From an uncultured Christensenellaceae bacterium (lineage in GTDB: Bacteria > Bacillota > Clostridia > Christensenellales > Borkfalkiaceae): DNA of 64,000 nt. Location: positions 1-64,000 of the forward strand of contig CAJUJO010000004.1 of assembly GCA_910586675.1 (NCBI GenBank). Reading direction: 5' to 3'. Shown here piece after piece: positions 16,187-23,939 of the stretch (its first letter is position 1; each line of letters starts with the position of its first letter). The position numbers and the translations under genes were made by a program. Under the pieces are notes generated by a model. The model did not search any database. It was given only the letters and a program-made list of their open reading frames with translations, and had not been told where the DNA came from.

Positions 16187-18301
16187 ATGGAAATTACAAA
16201 AAAATATTATGGCTTCGGCGACATGGTAGGGGTCTACGCTACCGTGAACGGCGCAACGCAGTTCCTCCTCGTGCCCAAAGGAACGGAGGAGAAGCTGAAC
16301 GACGAAAAAATTATGGGTATCAGTCCGCTCGGCGCGCTCATTCATACGGAGCCGACGATGCACGTCGCGCTCACCGGCGACGGGTTTGCGCGGGACTTTA
16401 CGGCGGGGGATACGCTCCGCAATTCCTCCACCGCGTACGCGCTCGCGCTGCGCGCTCAGGAGCTGAAAGAGGAGGGGGATACTGTTACGCTCGTCTCCCG
16501 CTTCGAGAACGGCAGCGGGCTGATCGCACGGCAGTATGTAAGTATGTGCCGCACCGACGAGGCGCTCACCGTGTGGAACGAGCTGGAAAATCTCGGGCAA
16601 GACGTTACGGTGGAAGCGCTGCCGAGCTTCAATCTTTCCGGCATATCTCCCTTCGACCGCTTTCACGATCCTGCCAAAATCGTTCTGCACAAGATGTTGA
16701 GCCATTGGAGCGGGGAAGGCAGATTGCTCTCCGTTCCGACCGATAAGCTCGCCTTCGAGCCGTCCTGGTCGGGATTGGGCGTGCGTATGGAAAAATGGAG
16801 CCAGACGGGCACCATGCCCGCGCGCGGGCAGCTCCCGTTCGTTGCGCTGGAAGATACGGCGCACGGCGTATGCTGGGCGGCGATGATGGAAGCGCCCGCG
16901 TCCTGGGTCATCGAAACGGTGTTCCGCAACGGGAATATTTCCGTCGGCGGAGGCAGGGGCGATTATCTCACGGCGCATTGGCGTAAGACCTTAAAGACGG
17001 GTGAGCGCATGCGTTCGGATAAAGCTTTTCTCACCGTCGTAAAGGGCGGTTTGAACGAAGCGTGCGCGCGGCTGGTGAAGCTGTACGACCGTTTCGACGA
17101 AATCAAGCCCAAGGAAGAAACGCTTCCCGTGCTCTATAACGAGTACTGTTATTCCTGGTGCAAACCGACGGAAAAAACGCTTCGCGAAATTCTTCCCGTC
17201 GCCGCGCGGCTGGGGTGCAGATATTTCGTCATAGACGATGGCTGGTTCAAAAAGGATTACGGGAACGGCGCGCGCGAGCTGGGCGACTGGGAAGTCAACG
17301 AAACGGCCTTTCCGGGCGGATTAAAGGCGTTCGGAGACGAAGCGCGCGGACACGGTATGGACCTGGGGCTCTGGTACGAGTTCGAGGGCGTAACGGTCGG
17401 GAGCCGCGTATTCCGCGAGCATCCCGAGCTGCTCCTTACATACGGCGGCAAGCCCGTCTTGCACGAGGAGCGCGCATTCTTTGATTTCCGCAAAGAGGAG
17501 ACGCGGGAGTATCTGCGCAAAAAGGTCATCCGCAATCTTGCCGAAAATAAAATCGGCTACATGAAGGTGGACTATAACGAAAACATAGGATTGGGCGTCG
17601 ACGGCGCGGAAAGCTACGGAGAGGGCTTGCGCGGACACATTGAGGGCGTGATCGCTTTCTTCGAGGAAATCAAGCGGGAGCTTCCCGAATTGGTGCTGGA
17701 AATCTGCTCCTCGGGCGGCATGCGCCACGAACCGAGGTTTTTACGGCTCGCGGACATGGTATCCTTCTCCGACGCGCACGAGAACCCGAGCGGCGTCAAC
17801 GTGGCGTGCAATCTTCACCGTTACATTCCGCCGCGCAAGCTGCAGATTTGGGCGACCATACGCGACGATTACGATTTGGAAGACGTGCGATTCACCGCCG
17901 CGAAGGCGATGCTCGGGCGGTATTGCATTTCGGGAAACCTTGCGAGCAAGTCGGAAGAGGTTCTGTGCGAGCTGGAAAGATCGGTCGCATTTTACCGCTC
18001 GATATCGCATATCGTCGCTCGCGGAAGAACGACGGAAATCCGCGACGACGAAATCAAATCTTACTTAAATCCCGTAGGGCGCGTAACGCTATGCCGTCAA
18101 ACACTTGACGGGCGGGAAAAATTGATGTATGCTTATGCCGTCGGCGCGCCCGGGGCGGAGTTTAGCGAAGAGATCGGTTCTTACCGAATCGAAGGCGGTT
18201 ACAATCTGCCCGCGGATATCCGCATCGCCGAAGGCAAAATTGCGTTCACTGCGAAGAACTGCCGTATGTGGGGCTGCGTCATTTACCTCGTAAAGGAGTA
18301 A
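16187..18301 (+). CDS. GH36 alpha-galactosidase
   Basis: The 704-residue cytoplasmic enzyme (no signal peptide) has the GH36 layout: an N-terminal beta-supersandwich (to about residue 310), a TIM barrel and a C-terminal beta domain. Visible barrel motifs are NEYCYSWCKPTEK, FVIDDGWF and KVDYNEN with nucleophile D462. SSGGMRHEPRF and SFSDAHENP, with D529 as probable acid/base, follow. It removes alpha-galactose from imported oligosaccharides of the raffinose or galactomannan kind. No strong Shine-Dalgarno site sits directly before the ATG; translation may be coupled to the permease gene 38 bp upstream. Confidence 0.9.
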   Translation: MEITKKYYGFGDMVGVYATVNGATQFLLVPKGTEEKLNDEKIMGISPLGALIHTEPTMHVALTGDGFARDFTAGDTLRNSSTAYALALRAQELKEEGDTVTLVSRFENGSGLIARQYVSMCRTDEALTVWNELENLGQDVTVEALPSFNLSGISPFDRFHDPAKIVLHKMLSHWSGEGRLLSVPTDKLAFEPSWSGLGVRMEKWSQTGTMPARGQLPFVALEDTAHGVCWAAMMEAPASWVIETVFRNGNISVGGGRGDYLTAHWRKTLKTGERMRSDKAFLTVVKGGLNEACARLVKLYDRFDEIKPKEETLPVLYNEYCYSWCKPTEKTLREILPVAARLGCRYFVIDDGWFKKDYGNGARELGDWEVNETAFPGGLKAFGDEARGHGMDLGLWYEFEGVTVGSRVFREHPELLLTYGGKPVLHEERAFFDFRKEETREYLRKKVIRNLAENKIGYMKVDYNENIGLGVDGAESYGEGLRGHIEGVIAFFEEIKRELPELVLEICSSGGMRHEPRFLRLADMVSFSDAHENPSGVNVACNLHRYIPPRKLQIWATIRDDYDLEDVRFTAAKAMLGRYCISGNLASKSEEVLCELERSVAFYRSISHIVARGRTTEIRDDEIKSYLNPVGRVTLCRQTLDGREKLMYAYAVGAPGAEFSEEIGSYRIEGGYNLPADIRIAEGKIAFTAKNCRMWGCVIYLVKE

Positions 18302-18307
18302 AGTTTT

Positions 18308-19141
18308 ATGCTGCATGTAACCGATATCCGTATCAGGGATCCTTTCGTGTTCGTCGAGGACGGCGCGTATTATCTCATCGGCACGACGGGAAACGACTGC
18401 TGGGGCACGGGGAGCAATCTCGCGCTGTATACTTCGCCCGACCTCGATAGCTTCGAGTTTTTAGGCGTTATGGCGGAAGAGGGCGCTATGGACGGCTACA
18501 CGCAAATTTGGGCGCCCGAGCTGCACAAGTACAAAGGAAAGTATTATATCATCGTTTCGGTATATTCGGAGGAGAAGGAGCGCGGAAGCATCATTCTTGT
18601 TTCCGATACGCTCCGCGGGAAATTCCGCATGCTGACGGGCGAATATATCACGCCCGCGGGCTGGATGTGTTTGGATGCGTCTCTCTTCGTATGGAAGGGG
18701 AAACCTTATCTGTATTTTTCCAATGAATGGGTGAAGCCCATCACGCGCGACGGCGACGGCGCGCTCTTTGTCGCCGAGCTTTCGGACGATCTGACGCGGC
18801 TTGTTTCATACCCGAAAAAAATCGTCAGCGGAAAATATTGCGGATTTTCGACGGAAATCGAAAACAAGGGGCGGTACGGTTACGTGGCGGAAGGTCCGTT
18901 CGCCGTTGCCGGCAAAAAGGGAATCGAGCTGTATTGGTCTACCTTCACGGAGAAAGGGTACTGCGTCGCAAAGAGCTGCGCCGAGGATATTTTCGGCGAG
19001 TATAAGTTAGAGAAGCTCATATTCGAGAACGACGGCGGGCACGCTATGGTGTTCGACGATTTGAACGGTAAACGCAAGATAACCCTTCACCAGCCCAACC
19101 GCTCGCCCGACGAACGCATGAAGGTGTTCGACCTGAATTAA
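18308..19141 (+). CDS. GH43-family glycosidase, cytoplasmic
   Basis: The 277-residue five-bladed beta-propeller enzyme has no signal peptide. The GH43 triad is in place: general base D11 in RDPF, pKa modulator D123 in LDASLF and general acid E195 in VAEGPF. Family activities are arabinofuranosidase, xylosidase or galactosidase; this one is a short single-domain form. The gene starts 6 bp after the GH36 gene, behind AAAGGAG, and is the last of the operon, followed by a strong terminator. Together with GH36 it suggests intracellular processing of branched galactose- or arabinose-containing oligosaccharides. Confidence 0.88.
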   Translation: MLHVTDIRIRDPFVFVEDGAYYLIGTTGNDCWGTGSNLALYTSPDLDSFEFLGVMAEEGAMDGYTQIWAPELHKYKGKYYIIVSVYSEEKERGSIILVSDTLRGKFRMLTGEYITPAGWMCLDASLFVWKGKPYLYFSNEWVKPITRDGDGALFVAELSDDLTRLVSYPKKIVSGKYCGFSTEIENKGRYGYVAEGPFAVAGKKGIELYWSTFTEKGYCVAKSCAEDIFGEYKLEKLIFENDGGHAMVFDDLNGKRKITLHQPNRSPDERMKVFDLN

Positions 19142-19154
19142 ATTTGAAAAAGAT

Positions 19155-19188
19155 AAAAAGGACGTCCTTTTGCAGGACGTCCTTTTTT
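19155..19188 (+). terminator. Operon terminator
   Basis: AAAAAGGACGTCC pairs perfectly with GGACGTCCTTTTT over a 7-nt loop, followed by more T. It ends the 7660-19141 operon. Confidence 0.85.
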
Positions 19189-19191
19189 TAA

Positions 19192-19494
19192 CGCTATTTT
19201 TACGGTTCGGGCGCGGCGGTTACGACGCAGTATCATTTTACGATTAAGGACAGGGGCTCGGACTGCACGGGATTCCGCTATATGATTTCTTATGAAATCT
19301 TTATCGGATTCGCCAACAATCTCGAAAATCCAACCGACGGTCCTTACGCGTTTGTAGAGTTTATGTCCTTTACTCCCGGCGAGAGCAGCGAAGGTTACGA
19401 AAACGCAGTAAATAAAAATCAGGACGGAAGACAGGTCTGGAAGGACGAGAAAAACAGCGAATTCCGCAGAAACGGTTTAATCAACAAGGGCTGA
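19192..19494 (+). pseudogene. C-terminal fragment of a lost secreted protein
   Basis: A frame opens after TAA at 19189 with no plausible start near its beginning and runs about 100 codons to TGA at 19492-19494. The sequence (YHFTIKDRGSDCTGFRYMIS, ending RRNGLINKG) is well-formed beta-rich protein, like the tail of a carbohydrate-binding domain, and its codon use matches neighbouring genes. An internal ATG at 19282 has no ribosome-binding site. I read it as the 3' remnant of a deleted gene lying directly behind the operon terminator. No family is assigned. Confidence 0.55.
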
Positions 19495-19523
19495 AAAGCT
19501 TCAAAAAATATGGGTGCGAAAAT

Positions 19524-19560
19524 AATCCGGAGGACGGCAGACCTCCGGGTTATTTCTTTT
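19524..19560 (+). terminator. Terminator behind the gene fragment
   Basis: AATCCGGAGG pairs with CCTCCGGGTT (one wobble) and TATTTCTTTT follows. A retained terminator supports the view that the fragment is the 3' end of a former gene. Confidence 0.65.
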
Positions 19561-19608
19561 TTCACAAAATTATTAACAATGTCATATGAAAAAGTGATAA
19601 CGGATTTC

Positions 19609-19637
19609 TTGTGATTTTATTTTTCCCGTGTTATAAT
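19609..19637 (+). promoter_or_regulatory. Promoter of the ABC exporter genes
   Basis: TTGTGA (19609-19614), 17-nt spacer, TATAAT (19632-19637). Confidence 0.7.
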
Positions 19638-19680
19638 GATTATGACTTAACAAGCGCGTTCTTGCGCGGGGAGGCAGACG

Positions 19681-20376
19681 GTGAACGGAATTCTCGTATC
19701 GGGATTAAAAAAGAGCTACGGCAATCAGACGAATCAAATCGTCGCGCTCGCGGGCGCGTCGTTCGCCGTGCGCGAGGGGGAGTTTACCGTAATTCTCGGA
19801 CCGAGCGGTTCGGGCAAGAGCACGCTTTTGAACGTGCTCGGCGGCATGGACCGCGCCGATTCGGGCATCGTGAACGTGTTCGGCAACCGCATTACCTCGT
19901 ACAGCGCGCGGCAGCTCGTGGAATACCGTCGCAATAAAATCGGGTTTGTGTTTCAGTTTTACAATCTGATGCCCAATCTTACCGCGCTGGAAAACGTCGC
20001 CATCGCGCGCTGCGCGGGGAGCATGTCCGAGGCGGAAGCGCTCAAACAGGTGGGGCTTACTGCGCGCAGGAATAATTTCCCCTCCCAGCTTTCGGGCGGG
20101 GAACAGCAGCGCGTCGCCATTGCGCGCGCCATCGTGAAGAAGCCGCGCCTGCTTTTGTGCGACGAACCGACGGGCGCGCTCGATTCCAAAACGGGGCAGA
20201 TGATTCTTTCCCTTTTGCAAAGTCTGAAAGCGCAGTACGGCACGACCGTGCTCGTCGTAACTCATAACGCAAAGCTCGCCGACGCCGCCGACCGCGTGGT
20301 CAGAATATCGGACGGCACTGTCGTGAGCAACGCCGTAAACGCACATCCCGTACAGGCAGGTAAAATCGAGTGGTAA
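19681..20376 (+). CDS. ABC transporter ATP-binding protein, MacB/LolD type
   Basis: The 231-residue ATPase starts at GTG. Walker [10 protein letters not shown] (residues 40-48), the [14 protein letters not shown] signature (from about 137) and Walker B with D-loop [12 protein letters not shown] (from about 158) are intact. The sequence pattern is that of FtsX-partner ATPases, which drive mechanotransmission or export of peptides and lipids rather than sugar import. It overlaps the permease gene by 7 bp, so the two are translationally coupled. It is not a candidate for the missing sugar-importer ATPase. Confidence 0.9.
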   Translation: MNGILVSGLKKSYGNQTNQIVALAGASFAVREGEFTVILGPSGSGKSTLLNVLGGMDRADSGIVNVFGNRITSYSARQLVEYRRNKIGFVFQFYNLMPNLTALENVAIARCAGSMSEAEALKQVGLTARRNNFPSQLSGGEQQRVAIARAIVKKPRLLLCDEPTGALDSKTGQMILSLLQSLKAQYGTTVLVVTHNAKLADAADRVVRISDGTVVSNAVNAHPVQAGKIEW

Positions 20377-22745
20377 ACGGATTAATGATAAAACTCATGA
20401 TCCGCGAGCTGAAAAAAAACTGGTTCCAGTATCTTTCCATGTTTGTCATCACCGTGCTCGCGGTAACCCTGTTTCTGGGGTTTATTTCCAACACGCTTAC
20501 CTTCCGCAAGCGCGCGGATTTGTATTTTGCGGAATCCAACCTTGCCGAGCTCATCGTGCAGGTGAAGGGCTTCGAGGAAGGGGATAGGGACTTTCTGCAA
20601 TCGCTCGCCCTTTCGCAGGAGGCGGAATATCGCATCTATTCGGACGGCAGCTTCACGCGCGCGGGGCAGAATTCCGACACGGCGAAAATTTACGTTTCCG
20701 AAACGGACATCAACAAGCCGTATATCACCGACGGCGAAGCGGGCTTTCTCATCGACAAGACGGTGGCAAATCTCCGCGGGTACAACGTCGGCGATACGGT
20801 TACGGCGGAGTTCACCTCCTTTGCCGAAGCCTTTTCCGCTTACGGCTTGGGCAATACGTTCGAGTTTGAAATTACCGGTTTCATGCATTCGGTGGAAGGG
20901 GTGAACATCTACTCCAACTCGCCCGTGTTTATCGCGCCCGCGCTGCTCAAAGAAAAGCTTGCAGACAAGGCGTTCGAGCGGTTCTCCGCGCTCATGCCCT
21001 CCCTCACGCGGGAAACGGTCGAGAACATGATAGAGAGCATGTATCCGGGCTTTGAAAATCAGGCGCTTCTGAAATGCGAAAACTACGCCTCCGTGAAATC
21101 GGAGATACAGGAAAAATTCGGCGAAAAGGAAGAGAGCAATCTCATCATCGTGTTCGACAGGGATACGATGGAGTCCGTCGCGCTCATCGACGGCGAGGTT
21201 ACACAGTCGCTCAACATGATCTATATCTTCCCCGTGATCTTCTTCCTCGTTTCCATTCTCGTCATCATGTCGTCCATCAGCCGCCTTATCCTGCGCGAGC
21301 GCATCAACATCGGCACGTTCAAAGCGCTTGGCATGAGCAATGCGCGCATCGTGTTCCATTACGCCTTCATGAGCGCGGCGATCACTTTTTTCGGCTGCAT
21401 GGCGGGCGCGTTGATCGGTCCCATGATCGTGCCCGCGGTCATGTCCATCAAATACGGACTCACCTTCTCCATGCCCAAGCTTGCGGGCGTGGTGTACAGC
21501 GCGGCGTGGACGTTCGGTACGGCGGCGGTCGTATGCGCCTTGGCGCTCTTTATCGGGATATGGGCGTCCCGTTCGGTCATTAAGGAAAATCCCGCCGAGT
21601 GTATGCGCCCTAAAACGATTACGTATACGCCTCGCGTGCGCAAGAGCGAGGGAAAGGGCAAGGCGGGTTCGCCCGTCGCGCTTTCCTTCCGCATGGCGCT
21701 GCGCAATATTCGCATCAATTGGGGGCGCTCGCTCATGACGGTGATCGGCGTGCTCGGTTGCAGCGCGCTCCTCGTAACCAGCTTCGGCATCGGCGATACC
21801 ATGAACTCCTCCGTGGAGAACGATTACGTCAAGCTCTTCTATTTCGACGTCGTAAGTCCGTACGAGGCTTCGCACGGCGACGGATTTTTTGCGCGGCTCG
21901 ACGAGCTGCAAGCGGACGGAACGGTGGAATTTTACGAGCGGGAGACGACGTACGTCGCGGCGGCGCACGGCTCCGTCGGTACGAAGGATATCTCCGTTTT
22001 CGTCATCGAAGAAAACACGCGCTTATCGACCGCAGTGGCGGGGGGCACGACCATGTCCGAAATCACCGCAAGGACAATCGGCGTGAAAAAGGGCGACACG
22101 GTAACCTTCACCCTCGGTTCGCGCACGGCGGAATACACGGTGGAAAATATTATAGCGACGTCAAGTTGGAACGGCCTGTTCACGACGGAAAACAAATTCG
22201 AGGGCTGTTACGGGCAGGAAAACATCTGGGTAAAAACTTCCGCTCCCGATACGGTGCGCGACAGTCTGAACGAGGTCAACGGCACGGACAACGCAAAGAC
22301 CATGGCGGACAGGGTGGGGGAAATCGAGAGCATGATCGCTTCCACCAATTCCATGAAGTATACGCTTATGGTGTTCGCCGTGCTCCTCTCCGTCGTCGTG
22401 CTTTATAACCTTTCCCTGCTCAACGTGAAGGAGCGGGGCAGGGATATGGCGACGCTTAAAGTGCTCGGATTTACCGACTTCGAGGTGGCGCTTTCGCTCG
22501 TGGTAGAGATCCTTCTGCTCACGGCGGTCGGCACGGCGATCGGCTGCGTGCTTGGCTACCCGCTCATGTACCTCGTCATGAAGCTGAACGAAGTGCCCGC
22601 TCTGGCGTTCGTCTATTCCATTACCGCAGTGTCCTATGCGGAGGCGGCTGCGGTGTCGCTCGGAACGGGCGTTGCCATCAACGCCGTGTTCGGGCTGCTC
22701 ATTTCCAAAATCAACATGACGGAATCGCTGAAAAGCGTGGAGTAA
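20370..22745 (+). CDS. FtsX-like ABC permease
   Basis: The 791-residue permease begins with a membrane helix (about residues 15-38), followed by an extracellular MacB-type domain (about 40-270). A first FtsX module of three helices (about 275-405) is followed by a linker and another N-terminal helix near 450. A second extracellular domain and a second FtsX module (about 655-785) complete it. This duplicated form is common in Bacillota and often handles antimicrobial peptides or signalling. The start is GTG at 20370, inside the ATPase gene; ATG at 20385 is an alternative. Confidence 0.88.
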   Translation: MVNGLMIKLMIRELKKNWFQYLSMFVITVLAVTLFLGFISNTLTFRKRADLYFAESNLAELIVQVKGFEEGDRDFLQSLALSQEAEYRIYSDGSFTRAGQNSDTAKIYVSETDINKPYITDGEAGFLIDKTVANLRGYNVGDTVTAEFTSFAEAFSAYGLGNTFEFEITGFMHSVEGVNIYSNSPVFIAPALLKEKLADKAFERFSALMPSLTRETVENMIESMYPGFENQALLKCENYASVKSEIQEKFGEKEESNLIIVFDRDTMESVALIDGEVTQSLNMIYIFPVIFFLVSILVIMSSISRLILRERINIGTFKALGMSNARIVFHYAFMSAAITFFGCMAGALIGPMIVPAVMSIKYGLTFSMPKLAGVVYSAAWTFGTAAVVCALALFIGIWASRSVIKENPAECMRPKTITYTPRVRKSEGKGKAGSPVALSFRMALRNIRINWGRSLMTVIGVLGCSALLVTSFGIGDTMNSSVENDYVKLFYFDVVSPYEASHGDGFFARLDELQADGTVEFYERETTYVAAAHGSVGTKDISVFVIEENTRLSTAVAGGTTMSEITARTIGVKKGDTVTFTLGSRTAEYTVENIIATSSWNGLFTTENKFEGCYGQENIWVKTSAPDTVRDSLNEVNGTDNAKTMADRVGEIESMIASTNSMKYTLMVFAVLLSVVVLYNLSLLNVKERGRDMATLKVLGFTDFEVALSLVVEILLLTAVGTAIGCVLGYPLMYLVMKLNEVPALAFVYSITAVSYAEAAAVSLGTGVAINAVFGLLISKINMTESLKSVE

Positions 22746-22748
22746 GAT

Positions 22749-23882
22749 ATGCGCGAAATCTGTTCGGAACTCAACGGAAACCGTCCGCTCGTCGTGCGGG
22801 CAGTGTTTTCCTCGCCCTATGCGGGGGCGGAATACACGCGCATCGTGCTTCGCCCCGTTTCCGTCAAGGGCGGCGACGGCTGGCAGGCGGAGCGCTTTTC
22901 GGGCGTAAAGGTGTTTCACCTCAACCTGACGGCGGCGGAGCTTTCCGGCTGGCTGGAAGAAACGGGAACTTGTTACAGGCAGATTACCGTTGCCGAAGAG
23001 GGGCGCACGCTTACCTATTCCAAGCGCGCGGGCAGCGGATATAAGGTATCGGTAAGCGGGAACAATTTGAAAAGACCCGCCGCGCGGGGCAACGACAGGA
23101 AGAAGCGGTACCTGCTCGAAGAGGGCGAGCCTATTCCCGCGCTCGTCGATTTGGGCGTGTTTACGGAGGATTTCAAGGTCAAGGCGGACAAGCGCGATAA
23201 ATTCCGCCAAATCAACCGCTTTGCGGAAATATTAGACGACGTGCTTTCCAAGTCGGAGAAGCAAGAATTGACCTTTGTAGACTTCGGCTGCGGGAAATCT
23301 TATCTCACGTTTATCGCCTACTACTTCCTTGCCGTCAAGCGCGGGAGGAAGGTGAAGATCGTCGGGTATGATTTGAAGGCGGACGTCGTGGCGTTCTGTA
23401 ATTCCGTTGCGGAAAAATACGGGTACGACGGGCTGTCGTTCTTTGCCGGCGACGTATCCAAGGGCGGGCTGTACGAGGGGGAGGTGGACGGCGTGCTCAC
23501 CCTGCACGCATGCGACACGGCGACCGATTACGCCCTCGCCTACGCCGTTCAAAAGGGCGCGGAGTTTATTTTCTCCGTTCCCTGCTGTCAGCACGAGGTA
23601 AACGGCACCGTCGAAAAGGGCGGGGATTTCGACTTGCTCTTATCGCACGGGCTCTTTAAGGAGCGCTTTTCCGCGCTGCTCACGGACGCCGTGCGCGCCG
23701 AGCTCTTAAAAGAGGAGGGCTATTCGGTGGACGTGCTGGAATTCGTGGACTTCGCGCATTCGCCAAAAAATATCATGCTGCGCGCGCGGAAAACAAAAAA
23801 GCCCTCCCGCGGTTTTTCCCGCGTGGAGGAGCTCATGGAAAAATACAAATTCAGTCTAAGGCTGTATGAATTGCTGAAATGA
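22749..23882 (+). CDS. SAM-dependent methyltransferase (Methyltransf_32-like)
   Basis: The 377-residue cytoplasmic protein has an N-terminal accessory region (1-135) and a class I methyltransferase domain with motif I VDFGCGKSYLTF (about residues 176-187). IVGYDLK (motif II), LHACDTATDYAL and the distinctive VPCCQHE follow. This CCQHE pattern is seen in the bacterial relatives of the METTL25/RRNAD1 group. The substrate is unknown; RNA is a reasonable guess from relatives. It begins 3 bp after the permease stop, so it shares that operon, although a functional link is doubtful. A strong terminator follows. Confidence 0.8.
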   Translation: MREICSELNGNRPLVVRAVFSSPYAGAEYTRIVLRPVSVKGGDGWQAERFSGVKVFHLNLTAAELSGWLEETGTCYRQITVAEEGRTLTYSKRAGSGYKVSVSGNNLKRPAARGNDRKKRYLLEEGEPIPALVDLGVFTEDFKVKADKRDKFRQINRFAEILDDVLSKSEKQELTFVDFGCGKSYLTFIAYYFLAVKRGRKVKIVGYDLKADVVAFCNSVAEKYGYDGLSFFAGDVSKGGLYEGEVDGVLTLHACDTATDYALAYAVQKGAEFIFSVPCCQHEVNGTVEKGGDFDLLLSHGLFKERFSALLTDAVRAELLKEEGYSVDVLEFVDFAHSPKNIMLRARKTKKPSRGFSRVEELMEKYKFSLRLYELLK

Positions 23883-23898
23883 AATCAAATGAAAAGAA

Positions 23899-23932
23899 AG
23901 CGCCCCGCTCCGATTCCCGAGAGCGGGGCGCT
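23899..23932. terminator. Bidirectional terminator
   Basis: AGCGCCCCGCTC pairs perfectly with GAGCGGGGCGCT across a 10-nt loop. It separates the convergent methyltransferase and EF-G-like genes. Confidence 0.75.
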
Positions 23933-23939
23933 GTTCGTA

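Noticed and set aside
16162..16746. Alternative plus-strand frame at the start of the GH36 gene
   Set aside because: It is out of frame with the conserved GH36 sequence and Arg-rich; the GH36 frame fits the family along its full length.
7660..19141. A Bacteroidetes-style polysaccharide utilisation locus
   Set aside because: No SusC or SusD genes; the transport genes are a Gram-positive type ABC importer.
19681..20376. This ATPase as the missing energiser of the sugar importers
   Set aside because: It overlaps and pairs with an FtsX-type permease and lacks the regulatory C-terminal domain of MsmX/MalK-type ATPases, being only 231 residues.
20382..21968. A 528-codon open frame on the minus strand opposite the FtsX-like permease
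   Set aside because: It is rich in Arg and His, has no ribosome site and mirrors a well-supported gene; it is a by-product of GC-rich codon use.
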